NCBI GenBank assembly: GCA_022841475.1
Contig: JALHRJ010000003.1
Span: forward strand, 107,448 to 171,447
Reading direction: 5' to 3'
Source: Cyclobacteriaceae bacterium
Lineage (GTDB): Bacteria; Bacteroidota; Bacteroidia; Cytophagales; Cyclobacteriaceae
DNA: 64,000 nucleotides
This document shows, piece by piece, positions 1 through 10,150 of the stretch. The number at the start of each line of letters is the position of its first letter. The first letter of the stretch is position 1. Below the pieces are notes generated by a model. The model made no database searches, was not told the DNA's origin, and saw only the letters and a list, made by a program, of their open reading frames with translations. The position numbers and the translations under genes were made by a program.

Positions 1-1
1 C

Positions 2-1117
2 GACTTAAACAATATTGTTTTTGGTGGCTGGGATGTTTATGAAGACAACGTGTTTGAAGCAGCCATGAAAGCAAAAGTGATAGATACGAGCATGCTGCTG
101 TCCATTAAGCCGGAATTGGAAAAACTGATACCTATGAAGGCGGTATTTGACAAATCATACGTGAAGAACCTTGATGGAGAGAACGTTAAAACAGAAAAGA
201 CAAAGTATGAATTGGCTTTGGCTGTGGTGGAAGACATTAAGACGTTTCAGAAGACCAATAACTGTAACCGTTTGGTGATGGTTTGGTGTGGATCAACAGA
301 AAAGTACATCGAAAAGTCAGCGGTTCATGCAACCGTTCGGTCTTTTGAAGAGGGGATGAAGGACAATAATCCTGCCATTTCACCGAGTATGATTTATGCT
401 TATGCTGCTATTAAAATGGGCATTCCCTATGCCAATGGTGCGCCTAATCTTACGTGCGACATACCAGCGTTGATGGAACTGGCAAAAGAAACAGAGACTC
501 CGATTGCAGGTAAAGATTTTAAAACAGGACAGACTTTAATGAAAACCATCGTTGCACCTGGCTTGCAGGCTCGCGCTTTGGGTGTAAATGGTTGGTTCTC
601 TACGAACATCCTTGGTAATCGCGATGGGTTGGTATTGGATGATCCTGAAAACTTTAAAACAAAAGAAATTTCCAAGCTGAGTGTATTGGAGCAAATTTTA
701 CAACCAGAGCATAACCCTGAATTGTACGGAGATTTATACCACAAGGTAAGGATCAATTACTATCCTCCACACGGAGATAATAAAGAGAGTTGGGACAACA
801 TTGATATTTTTGGTTGGATGGGATACCATATGCAAATTAAAATTAATTTTTTGTGTAGGGATTCTATTTTGGCTGCACCAATTGTTCTTGACCTTGCTTT
901 GTTCATGGATCTGGCGAAAAGAGCCAGGATGAGCGGTATTCAGGAATGGTTGTCATTCTATTTCAAGTCGCCTCAAACCCTACCGGGTTTAGCCCCTGTT
1001 CACGACATCTTTAAGCAGTTGATGAAACTGCAAAACACATTACGTCACTTGATGGGTGAGGATTTAATTACTCACCTTGGCCTTGACTATTATCAGGAAG
1101 TAGTTGAATCGATGTAA
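2..1117 (+). CDS. inositol-3-phosphate synthase (myo-inositol-1-phosphate synthase), 5' end truncated by window edge
   Basis: Frame stays open upstream to base 2 (DLNNIVFGGWDVYEDNVFEAA...); family motifs such as NGAPNLTCDIPAL and AGKDFKTGQTLMKT. Confidence 0.93.
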   Translation, partial: DLNNIVFGGWDVYEDNVFEAAMKAKVIDTSMLLSIKPELEKLIPMKAVFDKSYVKNLDGENVKTEKTKYELALAVVEDIKTFQKTNNCNRLVMVWCGSTEKYIEKSAVHATVRSFEEGMKDNNPAISPSMIYAYAAIKMGIPYANGAPNLTCDIPALMELAKETETPIAGKDFKTGQTLMKTIVAPGLQARALGVNGWFSTNILGNRDGLVLDDPENFKTKEISKLSVLEQILQPEHNPELYGDLYHKVRINYYPPHGDNKESWDNIDIFGWMGYHMQIKINFLCRDSILAAPIVLDLALFMDLAKRARMSGIQEWLSFYFKSPQTLPGLAPVHDIFKQLMKLQNTLRHLMGEDLITHLGLDYYQEVVESM

Positions 1118-1567
1118 ATGCGTATTCATAAACTTATAAGCACGGTGTTTGGCATAGGGTATGTCAGCAAAGGGGGTGGAACCATTGCCGCGCTGGTTTG
1201 TTGTGTGATTTGGTATTTGCTAAGGATTGATGGATATGCCACTTCGACCCTGCTGGCTACAATGCTAGTGTTGGTGGTAGGTATTTGGTCGGCCAATGTA
1301 GTTGAACAAGAATGGGGAATAGACAGCAGCAAAGTAGTTATAGACGAGATAGCCGGTATGATGTTAAGTTTACTTTTTATACCGTTTGCCATCAGCTACA
1401 TCATCGCTGCCTTTGTGCTGTTTCGCTTTTTTGATATTGTAAAACCACTCTATATCAAAAAGGCGGAGCAACTGCCAGGTGGATGGGGCGTAATGCTTGA
1501 CGATGTGCAGGCAGGTATTTATGCGAACTTAATGATGCAAGGTATAGTTTTCTTTAAACTGTTTTAG
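1118..1567 (+). CDS. PgpA-family phosphatidylglycerophosphatase A (candidate phosphatidylinositol-phosphate phosphatase by context)
   Basis: PgpA-like pattern: STVFGIGYVSKGGGTIAAL, VVIDEIAGMM, FRFFDIVKP, LPGGWGVMLDDVQAGIYANL. Confidence 0.88.
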   Translation: MRIHKLISTVFGIGYVSKGGGTIAALVCCVIWYLLRIDGYATSTLLATMLVLVVGIWSANVVEQEWGIDSSKVVIDEIAGMMLSLLFIPFAISYIIAAFVLFRFFDIVKPLYIKKAEQLPGGWGVMLDDVQAGIYANLMMQGIVFFKLF

Positions 1568-1944
1568 TGAGTATGCGTACCTATATCAAAGCACAGTTCT
1601 CATCTGTCATTGCCTTTGGGGTAGATTTTGTAGTGACCATCGCCTTTACTGAATTATTTCAAGTTTGGTATTTGGCGGCAAGCATGGTGGGTAGTGTGGC
1701 CGGTGCGATTACCCATTTTACGCTTGGCCGGGGATGGGTATTTGATGGAGCAGGAAAGAAAATACCAATGCAGGCATTGAAGTATTTGGTCCTTTGGAAT
1801 GGACACGTTTTGTTAACGACTTTAGGAATATACTTACTTACAAGTTATGCGCTCGTTAATTATGCACTCTCAAAGATCATCGTTTCGGTGTTGATGGGTT
1901 TGACCTACAGCTACATTATGCAGCGGAATTTTGTTTTTAAATAA
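1567..1944 (+). CDS. GtrA family membrane protein
   Basis: Four hydrophobic segments, FGVDFVVTIAFTEL, FTLGRGWVFDG and C-terminal MQRNFVFK; GTG start overlaps the preceding stop. Confidence 0.8.
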   Translation: MSMRTYIKAQFSSVIAFGVDFVVTIAFTELFQVWYLAASMVGSVAGAITHFTLGRGWVFDGAGKKIPMQALKYLVLWNGHVLLTTLGIYLLTSYALVNYALSKIIVSVLMGLTYSYIMQRNFVFK

Positions 1945-1949
1945 TTAGT

Positions 1950-4499
1950 GTGAAATCGTTGAAAGAGGGTATTTATTTTTTAATTGTAAGTTGGTTGGCG
2001 ATTGCACCTGCGTTAGCCCAACACACAGTGATTACGGGAGTTGTCAGGGACAGCGAAAATAAGGAGACGTTACCCTTTGTTAATATTTTCTTTGTAGGAA
2101 CTACAGTGGGTGTCACTTCGGATATCTATGGACGTTTCACCATAGAAACAGATAAGCCTTACACCCAACTTCAATTCTCATTTGTAGGTTACAAGACAGA
2201 AATAAAGGCACTGCGAAGGGGGGAACGACAGGTAATCAACGTGAATTTAGAGTCTGAGGCAATGATACTTGAAGAAGTAGTGGTTCGTAGCAGTAGAAAA
2301 GAACGATACCGAAACAAAAACAATCCAGCAGTAAATTTAATTCGAAAGGTAATTGACAACAAATCTAAAAATCAGATTGAAAGTCATGACTTCGTTGAAT
2401 TTGAGCAGTATGAAAAATTGGAATTTTCGCTGAGTAGCCTGGTGGAAAAACTGAAGAATAAGAAGTTATACAAAAAGTACAAGTTCTTCTTTGATAACAT
2501 TGACACCACCAAACTGGAAGGTAAATCACTACTGCCGATTTACTTGCAGGAAACCATCTCACAAAATTACTACCGCAAGAACCCAGAAGGCAAACGGGAA
2601 ATCATTAAGGCGCACAAGAAAGTAAGTTTTGATGACTACATCGATAACCAGGGACTTAGTACCTATCTCAATCACTTGTACCAGAACATTGATATTTATG
2701 ACAATAATATTACTGTATTAACCAATCAGTTCCTTAGCCCCATTTCTGAAGTAGCACCTTTATTCTATAAATTTTATCTCAACGATACCCTCATTGTTGA
2801 TAATGTGATGTTGTACGAACTAATGTTTGTGCCTCGCAATGACACGGATTTCCTGTTTCAAGGAATGATGTACATTACCATGGACGATCGCTACGCAGTG
2901 CAAGGCCTGGACATGGGTGTAAACAAAAACATTAACCTCAACTGGGTTCGCGACCTTCATATCCAGCAGAATTTTGAAAGAAGTAGCGATGAGCGTTATC
3001 ACCTGGTGAAAAGCACAATGATGGCAGATTTTTCCTTTACCAAAGAAGGTGGAGGAATATTCGGGGAACGCACAGTTTCAGTTAAAGATTTTATTTTGGA
3101 CAAGCCGCAACCAGACAGTTTATATAATAATGTCTCGGTAGTTCTCCCTGAAGATATTGAAAATAAGAAAGATGAGCAATACTGGGCGGAGAACAGACAT
3201 GATTCCCTCACCAAAGCCGAGTCGAAAGTTTATGCCAACATCGACAGTTTGCAGAAGATACCTTCCTTTAGACGAACAATGGATATCGCCACCCTACTAT
3301 TGGCAGGTTACAAAGGTTTTGGCCCCTGGGAACTGGGGCCAGTGAATACCTTTTACAGTTTCAACCCCGTAGAGGGGTTTCGCTTGCGAGCTGGCGGGCG
3401 TACCACGCCCAAGTTTAACGAACACATGTACCTGGAATCGTATGTGGCTTATGGTTTCAAGGATGAACACTGGAAGTACTATTTTGGCGGAACTTACTCA
3501 TTTACCGGAAAGTCACCACTCGAGTTTCCTGTTCGATCATTCAGTTTAAGTTACCAGCGAGAAACAAAAATACCGGGTCAGGAATTACAGTTTGTTCAGG
3601 AAGATAATTTCCTGCTATCCTTTAAGAGAGGAGTAAATGACAAATGGCTATACAACAAAATTTCAACGGTAAGCTATTTACATGAATTCAAGAACCATTT
3701 TTCGTATCGGGTTGGTGTCAAGAACTGGATCCAGGAGCCAGCAGGAGGTTTAAGCTATGTGATTGATGAACCGGATGGTCAGAAACCTCTGAAAGATTTG
3801 ACCACCTCTGAATTGTCGTTGGAGTTGCGCTGGGCACCCAACGAACAGTTTTATCAGGGAAAGCTTTATCGTATACCTATCCCTAACAAATATCCCATTG
3901 TCACGGCTCGTTTAATCACCGGAGTGAAAGATTTATTTGATGGTCAATATAATTATCAAAATGTGACGCTCAATTTTTACAAAAGATTTTATCTTTCGCA
4001 GTTGGGATATACAGACATTGTAGCGGAGGGTGGTTATATTTTTGGAAAGGTCCCCTATCCGCTGCTGGCCATACACCGGGCAAATCAAACTTACTCTTAC
4101 CAGTTACAGGCTTATAATCTGATGAACTTCCTGGAATTTGTTAGTGATGAATACGTGAGCATTCATTTTGATCATTACTTCAATGGCTTTTTCTTTAATA
4201 AAATTCCATTGTTAAAGAAACTAAAATTAAGAGAGGTGGCCACAGTTAAAGTATTGTATGGAGGAATCCGTGATGAGAATTTACCTACCAATACAAATGG
4301 ACTAATAGTATTCCCTAATACTCCTGATGGACTTCCAGTTACTTACTCCCTTGAGCGTGAACCATATGTGGAAGCCAGTGTTGGCATTGCAAACATTTTT
4401 AAGTTTTTCAGGATTGATGTGGTTAAACGATTGAATTATCTGGACAATCCATCGGTGTCTGAATGGGGAATAAGGGGAAGATTTAAATTTGATTTTTAA
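1950..4499 (+). CDS. DUF5686 / carboxypeptidase-like regulatory domain outer-membrane protein
   Basis: Signal peptide, N-terminal VITGVVRDSENKETLPFVNIFFVGTTVGVTSD regulatory-like domain, long beta-barrel-like C-terminus. Confidence 0.82.
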   Translation: MKSLKEGIYFLIVSWLAIAPALAQHTVITGVVRDSENKETLPFVNIFFVGTTVGVTSDIYGRFTIETDKPYTQLQFSFVGYKTEIKALRRGERQVINVNLESEAMILEEVVVRSSRKERYRNKNNPAVNLIRKVIDNKSKNQIESHDFVEFEQYEKLEFSLSSLVEKLKNKKLYKKYKFFFDNIDTTKLEGKSLLPIYLQETISQNYYRKNPEGKREIIKAHKKVSFDDYIDNQGLSTYLNHLYQNIDIYDNNITVLTNQFLSPISEVAPLFYKFYLNDTLIVDNVMLYELMFVPRNDTDFLFQGMMYITMDDRYAVQGLDMGVNKNINLNWVRDLHIQQNFERSSDERYHLVKSTMMADFSFTKEGGGIFGERTVSVKDFILDKPQPDSLYNNVSVVLPEDIENKKDEQYWAENRHDSLTKAESKVYANIDSLQKIPSFRRTMDIATLLLAGYKGFGPWELGPVNTFYSFNPVEGFRLRAGGRTTPKFNEHMYLESYVAYGFKDEHWKYYFGGTYSFTGKSPLEFPVRSFSLSYQRETKIPGQELQFVQEDNFLLSFKRGVNDKWLYNKISTVSYLHEFKNHFSYRVGVKNWIQEPAGGLSYVIDEPDGQKPLKDLTTSELSLELRWAPNEQFYQGKLYRIPIPNKYPIVTARLITGVKDLFDGQYNYQNVTLNFYKRFYLSQLGYTDIVAEGGYIFGKVPYPLLAIHRANQTYSYQLQAYNLMNFLEFVSDEYVSIHFDHYFNGFFFNKIPLLKKLKLREVATVKVLYGGIRDENLPTNTNGLIVFPNTPDGLPVTYSLEREPYVEASVGIANIFKFFRIDVVKRLNYLDNPSVSEWGIRGRFKFDF

Positions 4500-4503
4500 T
4501 TAA

Positions 4504-5223
4504 TTGTTTATGGCCAATAGAAAAGCTTCACTAAGGGCTACACTTCAGTTGGTGATATACAAAATCATCAATCCCGTTGTAAAGGTATTTATCAAACTCG
4601 GGCTCACACCCAACATGGTAACGACAATTGGCTTTCTGCTAAATATTGTAGTAGCCATAATATTTATACTGGGAGCAGAGGATGGAAATAGAGGTGACTT
4701 GTCTTATGTAGGTTGGGCAGGGGCGATGATTTTATTTGCCGGCATTTTTGATATGCTTGATGGACAAGTAGCACGGTTAGGAAACATGAGCTCAAAATAC
4801 GGTGCCCTTTTCGATTCTGTTCTGGATCGTTACAGCGAACTGGTGATGTTTTTAGGAATTTGCTATTACTTGATCGGTCATCACTATTTTTTAAGTTCTC
4901 TTTTTGCTTTTATCGGATTGATTGGTTCCATGATGGTGAGTTATGTGCGAGCCAGGGCGGAGGGATTGGGTATCGAATGCAAGGGAGGGTTGATGCAACG
5001 ACCTGAGCGTGTGGTTTTGCTTGGCGTGTCTGCATTGCTTTGTGGAGTGATAGGGAACTACATAGGAGGTGACTATAAACTTTATATCCCCGGAATCCCT
5101 TTTCAAGTATTTGAATCTATTTCCATTTTTACCATCCCCATTACTATTCTTGCCGTGCTGACCAATATTACGGCTATTAACCGGATGAGGGATTCAAAAA
5201 AAGCATTGGAGTTAATGAAGTAG
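4504..5223 (+). CDS. CDP-alcohol phosphatidyltransferase family protein (candidate phosphatidylinositol-phosphate synthase)
   Basis: CDP-AP motif [31 protein letters not shown]. Confidence 0.9.
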   Translation: MFMANRKASLRATLQLVIYKIINPVVKVFIKLGLTPNMVTTIGFLLNIVVAIIFILGAEDGNRGDLSYVGWAGAMILFAGIFDMLDGQVARLGNMSSKYGALFDSVLDRYSELVMFLGICYYLIGHHYFLSSLFAFIGLIGSMMVSYVRARAEGLGIECKGGLMQRPERVVLLGVSALLCGVIGNYIGGDYKLYIPGIPFQVFESISIFTIPITILAVLTNITAINRMRDSKKALELMK

Positions 5224-5228
5224 TGAAC

Positions 5229-5798
5229 ATGAAAAAAACTTTTGTGTTAACTGCTTTTATAATTTGTCTGGTAACCACTGCATCATCTTGGAATGTTTGG
5301 TCAGTACCCTCACATGCACCAGAAGAAACGGATTCCTTTCCCATTCCCTCAGGAATTGACCATCAACTGTTCTACATTCAGCGCACACCTAATATTAATA
5401 CCATTATATATGCCTTGAATCTCGATGAGAAAGGAAAAATGAATGAAGAATTTCCGATAAAGGTATTTTGGATTCGGTATGCGGAGGATAGCTCTAGGCA
5501 GGAATTGTCCTTCATTCAAAGGAATTATGCCTATGGGTTAAAATATGACAGGATTAATGAAGACAAATATGAAATACGCTTTGTGTCTTACAAAAAGTAT
5601 ACATTCTATCTGATCCGGGATACAAAGGACAGAAAATTTAAAGTTTATACTGAAATCAATGGAAAACTGAATGTGCTGAATCGCATTTTTCTCAAAATCG
5701 AGGGGGGCACTTTTTGGTTTCCTCACGTGGTATACGTTGAGTTTCGAGGGATGGATTTGACCACTGGTAAGGAAATATTTACCCGGTTTAAGCCTTAA
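5229..5798 (+). CDS. DUF4833 domain-containing protein
   Basis: Signal peptide; FPIPSGIDHQLFYIQRTPNINTIIYALNLDEKG; start set at MKKTF (ORF track begins at 5223). Confidence 0.75.
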   Translation: MKKTFVLTAFIICLVTTASSWNVWSVPSHAPEETDSFPIPSGIDHQLFYIQRTPNINTIIYALNLDEKGKMNEEFPIKVFWIRYAEDSSRQELSFIQRNYAYGLKYDRINEDKYEIRFVSYKKYTFYLIRDTKDRKFKVYTEINGKLNVLNRIFLKIEGGTFWFPHVVYVEFRGMDLTTGKEIFTRFKP

Positions 5799-5844
5799 AA
5801 TACTTTAACCGTACATTGAATTTCTTTAAGTTTTTTTTTGTTGA

Positions 5845-6489
5845 ATGTTTTATACTAAAGGTAGACGGAATTGGGCAATGAAGATGAAGAAGAATTTCGT
5901 ATCTAATGCGGTTGAATCCCAAAGAATGTTTAAAAATGACTTCCTTGAAAAGTTGTCAAAAGTACACTTTTCAATTCCTATTATTATTTACGTTCCTGTC
6001 ATTTCATATTATGGTTGGAAAGGCTGGATAGGATCTTCAGCCTTGGAAATTTCAATTAGCCTCGTGAGTGGGCTGTTCTTTTGGACATTAACAGAATATA
6101 TTTTGCACCGGTTTGTTTTTCATTTTGAGCCAAAATCCAAATTTGGAAAACGCATTCACTTTATTTTTCATGGCGTTCACCACGATTATCCAAATGACGC
6201 CCGTAGATTGGTCATGCCACCTTCAGTAAGTATACCATTGGCAGTTGTATTTTACTTCCTTTTTTCAGTAATCTTACCTATTCGTTTTCTTTACGCATTT
6301 TTTGCTGTCTTTATGTTTGGTTATTTGTTTTACGACATCACCCATTATGCTTTGCATCATGCCTCTTTAAAAGGTGCGTTCTGGAAGCGTTTGAAACACT
6401 GCCACATGCAGCACCATTATTCAAATCCTGATAGGGGTTATGGGGTTAGCTCATCACTTTGGGATACTATATTTCGCTCTAATTTTTAA
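5845..6489 (+). CDS. fatty acid hydroxylase / FA2H-Scs7-like sphingolipid 2-hydroxylase
   Basis: Di-iron histidine motifs HRFVFH, HGVHHD, HYALHH, HMQHH with RLVMPP and GYGVSSSLWD as in the FA2H family. Confidence 0.87.
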   Translation: MFYTKGRRNWAMKMKKNFVSNAVESQRMFKNDFLEKLSKVHFSIPIIIYVPVISYYGWKGWIGSSALEISISLVSGLFFWTLTEYILHRFVFHFEPKSKFGKRIHFIFHGVHHDYPNDARRLVMPPSVSIPLAVVFYFLFSVILPIRFLYAFFAVFMFGYLFYDITHYALHHASLKGAFWKRLKHCHMQHHYSNPDRGYGVSSSLWDTIFRSNF

Positions 6490-6497
6490 TTTTCTAG

Positions 6498-7442
6498 GTG
6501 GGCCAAACTTTGCCAGCTACTTTGCGCTCAACGATCAACGCTAAAAGCCTTCTTACAGCCGGCTCGCTGTCATCGGGTTATCTTTTGTTGGCCTACTTGC
6601 TGATTGGATTTAAAACCGATCAACTTTTTTTAGTAGGGTTGTTTAATGCATTTTATTTCGCCACCCCTGGGACGAGAAAGTTTATCGTTGGTTTTTCTGT
6701 TTTTATCGTGTTTTGGATCCTTTTCGATTTTATGAAGGCTTTCCCCAACTACACTTTTAATTCTGTACATATTGAAAGCTTATATTATGCAGAAAAGACA
6801 TTATTTGGTATTGATTCCAATGGTGTATTAGTTACACCCAACGAGTTTTTTAAAGAACACAGCCATACTTTTCTGGATGTAATGTCAGGATTGTTTTATT
6901 TGTGCTGGATGCCCGTTCCGATGGGTTTTGCAGCTTATTTATTTTTTAAGTACCGAAAGGTATTTCTCCAGTTCTCGCTTACTTTTCTGCTGGTGAACTT
7001 GCTGGGCTTTGTAATTTATTACTTATATCCTGCTGCCCCTCCCTGGTATGTGGAATACTATGGATTTGATTTTATTGCAAATACCAATGGCAATACAGCT
7101 GGGTTGATTGCTTTTGATAATTTTTTTGGTATAGACATTTTTACTTCACTTTATTCGAAAAGCTCAAATGTATTTGCCGCTATGCCTTCGTTGCATTCTG
7201 CGTATCCTCTTATTGTTATTTTTTATGGACTAAAATATAAATTAGGCAGAGTAAATATTTTCTTTGGCATCGTAACTCTCGGGATTTGGTTTGCAGCTGT
7301 TTACTCCAGTCATCACTACGTATTAGATGTACTGGCTGGGATTATATGCGCTTTAGTTGGAATCTATTTTTTCAACATCCTTACCGAGCGGATCAGGGTA
7401 TTTAAAAATTGGCTGACCCAATACGAATTACTTGTTTCATAA
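6498..7442 (+). CDS. PAP2-family / AUR1-like membrane protein (candidate inositol phosphorylceramide synthase)
   Basis: Polytopic; PAP2 motifs AAMPSLHSAYP and SSHHYVLDVLAG. Confidence 0.85.
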   Translation: MGQTLPATLRSTINAKSLLTAGSLSSGYLLLAYLLIGFKTDQLFLVGLFNAFYFATPGTRKFIVGFSVFIVFWILFDFMKAFPNYTFNSVHIESLYYAEKTLFGIDSNGVLVTPNEFFKEHSHTFLDVMSGLFYLCWMPVPMGFAAYLFFKYRKVFLQFSLTFLLVNLLGFVIYYLYPAAPPWYVEYYGFDFIANTNGNTAGLIAFDNFFGIDIFTSLYSKSSNVFAAMPSLHSAYPLIVIFYGLKYKLGRVNIFFGIVTLGIWFAAVYSSHHYVLDVLAGIICALVGIYFFNILTERIRVFKNWLTQYELLVS

Positions 7443-7720
7443 AGCTATTTTTGTAACTCTCAAGAATTCAAAGCTTTGACAGGTATTCAAGTAGTGGAGC
7501 GACTGATTCGTTCTGATATGGATTCCAAGTATTATATATATAATAATTCATTCACTTTGCTCCTTTACGTTTGATGAATAGAATTATTTTCTTGTATAGG
7601 CTGCGAATTTCTCCGAAAGAGTATGATGAGCTAATGACAGGATATCCTGAAAAAATCAGCAATTTATTGATCCAATTGCTAAAAAATCAATAAAAAATTC
7701 GAACTTTCGAATCGTAAGGA

Positions 7721-8068
7721 TTGTGCCCCACTAACCACCGCGAGATAAAGCTATCAATAATATTAAAGTCCCCAGCGCATGGGTCGTTTATTTCCGAAAT
7801 GGTTAAACTAATGAATCCTCATGCATTAGTGGAACGGGAATTTGGGCATATTCATCCGTACCCTGATTGTAGTTTACATTTGTTTCTTCCGATGAAAGAC
7901 GCTAAGGAAATTGTTTTAAAAGGATGGGGTGAATTCCATCCGTTGGCTTTTCTAAAAGAGGTTCTGTTAAACTTTATTATGCTTTACTGCCCGCGCTCAC
8001 AGGATGAACTTTCATTGGTCAAACGTATTATTTTAAGATTCGTATTCATTTGCTACTTTGTCAGCTAA
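7721..8068 (+). CDS. luciferase-domain (DUF5519-like) protein
   Basis: REFGHIHPYPDCSLHLFLPMKDAKEIVLKGWGEFHPLAF resembles the DUF5519 core; start uncertain. Confidence 0.6.
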   Translation: MCPTNHREIKLSIILKSPAHGSFISEMVKLMNPHALVEREFGHIHPYPDCSLHLFLPMKDAKEIVLKGWGEFHPLAFLKEVLLNFIMLYCPRSQDELSLVKRIILRFVFICYFVS

Positions 8069-8085
8069 TTGTCAAAGAAATACTT

Positions 8086-8685
8086 ATGCCAATATTTGAA
8101 TTTGATAGTAATCCGCTAATTTTTGAATCCAGATTTTATGTAACTGGGTTGTTCAACAACTACCTTCCTGTAATCTGCAAGTTTCACACTATTCAACATA
8201 CCCTTCATGTAGTTCAATTTTGCCATGAGCTTGGCGAACATTATCGGTTGACAAGAACTGATATGGAAAAGCTTCTGGTGGCCGCCTGGTTCCACGACAC
8301 CGGATATTGTTTGGATATTGACAATCATGAAAATGAAAGCGTTACCATTGTATCGAAATTTCTTGATTCACACAACGTGTCTGAAAAGTACATGCCCTCA
8401 GTAAAAAATTTGATTTTCGCTACAAAAAGATTAGAAGAACCATCAACTCTTGCGGAACAAATTATTTGCGATGCTGATACTCAGCATCTTGGGGCAGAAG
8501 ATTATTTCAAATGGTCGATGCTCCTCAAAGAAGAGTTTCAACTAAAAAATAACCAGGAACTTTCTGATAAAGAATGGAACCACACGAATATTTCTTTTTT
8601 CAATTCTCATAGGTATTTCACAGACTATGCACAAAGAATGTGGGGAGAGCAAAAATTAAAAAATCTCAACCAACTTAAAGGATAA
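8086..8685 (+). CDS. HD domain-containing phosphohydrolase
   Basis: AAWFHDTGYCLDIDNHENES and IICDADTQHLG HD signature; start set at MPIFEFDSN. Confidence 0.82.
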   Translation: MPIFEFDSNPLIFESRFYVTGLFNNYLPVICKFHTIQHTLHVVQFCHELGEHYRLTRTDMEKLLVAAWFHDTGYCLDIDNHENESVTIVSKFLDSHNVSEKYMPSVKNLIFATKRLEEPSTLAEQIICDADTQHLGAEDYFKWSMLLKEEFQLKNNQELSDKEWNHTNISFFNSHRYFTDYAQRMWGEQKLKNLNQLKG

Positions 8686-8742
8686 AATAATTACATAAAT
8701 TAATGTTCAAAAAATTCTGGAAGAAAACCTAAATATCAAACC

Positions 8743-9039
8743 ATGACAAACATTGTAAAAGGGTTAATTGCCGGAACAGTTTTTGGCGTAGTCTCCATTA
8801 TTCCAATGGTTTCAATGACTTTTGAGAATAAGGCATTGGCCATGACAGCGTCCTTTATCAGCCGGTTCGCCATAGGATTTATAACTTTTAATATGGAACT
8901 TCCAATGCCAGGCTGGATAAAAGGTGGTCTAATCGGGCTAGTCCTTAGTTTGCCTGATGCCTTGGTGACTAAACAGTATACACCAATTTTGGGGCTTGGA
9001 ATGATCGGGGGCGTTATTTGTGGCTTTTTTAGTAAGTAG
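8743..9039 (+). CDS. small hydrophobic membrane protein of unknown function
   Basis: 98-aa ORF with three to four hydrophobic segments. Confidence 0.65.
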   Translation: MTNIVKGLIAGTVFGVVSIIPMVSMTFENKALAMTASFISRFAIGFITFNMELPMPGWIKGGLIGLVLSLPDALVTKQYTPILGLGMIGGVICGFFSK

Positions 9040-9780
9040 GTTATGTTTCAATCTCACTCCGACAGCAATAAAGCAAGATTCTATATTTTAGCAACTGCTC
9101 ATTTTCTGGGGAATATACCTGATATTTTGCTGGTTGAATCGCCCATTTGATGTCGCGAGCATTCCTTAGCTAACAAACGCTGTAACAATTTCAGACAATT
9201 GACTAAAAAGCCTATTAACTCCCTACAAACTATTTTCAACTTTTGTTCAACCCATTTACAACAGTTTTCTGTCGTCCGACAGTGTCATGCAGAATTGAAC
9301 ATATTCCTTCAAATTCCTTCATAATACTTCACAATCGTTCATAAACATTTAAGCGCTTCGAGACACCATATATTTTGCTTCATGACTCAAAACTAAGGCG
9401 TAGAGCAAATTTTGCGTCTATTTGGATTTGCCTAAATTTTCAATTTCAAAGGTGGGGAAAACGGCCAGTCTGGAACAAGCTGAATACAGAAAAGAAGGAC
9501 AGGGCAAAGGGATGGCAGTTACTTGGTTATGCGTTAGCAATAAGATTGCTTGTAGGGGTAACGGTTTATTTTTTACACTGATGATAAAGGAAAAGATTCA
9601 AGCACATAATGGTTTATTGTTTGGCGGGCAGAGCAAAAAATGGAGCATTATAATTAATTTGTTTAACCGCTTTATGTTTAAACATATAATATATATCTTG
9701 TGTCAGATTAGAAAGGTTGGGTTCGCCCGTCCTTTATAATAACCATTTAAAAATTTTATGCACTTAAACAAACCAAAGTT

Positions 9781-10134
9781 ATGAATCTCAAAGAAAAAGT
9801 CGAAGACATGAATAACATGATCCTAAGCGGACAAACGATGGAGGCTTTTGAAAAGTATTATCACAAAGAAGTGTCAATGCAAGAGAACAATGCACCACCC
9901 ACTGTCGGGAAAGATGCGAATAGAGAGAGGGAAATCAAATCGATGGGAATGATTGAGGAGTTACACGGAGCAGAAGTCAAAGGTGTGGCAGTTGGTGATG
10001 ACCTATCCATGGTAGAATGGGAAATGGATGTTACTTACAAGGGTGCCCCTAGGGCAAAAATGGCTCAGGTAGCCGTGCAACGATGGGCTGACGGACAAAT
10101 TATTAATGAGCGGTTTTATTATTCATCTATGTAA
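9781..10134 (+). CDS. SnoaL-like / nuclear transport factor 2 family protein
   Basis: MILSGQTMEAFEKYYHKEVSMQENNAPPTVGKDANRERE pattern. Confidence 0.75.
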   Translation: MNLKEKVEDMNNMILSGQTMEAFEKYYHKEVSMQENNAPPTVGKDANREREIKSMGMIEELHGAEVKGVAVGDDLSMVEWEMDVTYKGAPRAKMAQVAVQRWADGQIINERFYYSSM

Positions 10135-10150
10135 AATAAATGTTTTGTGC

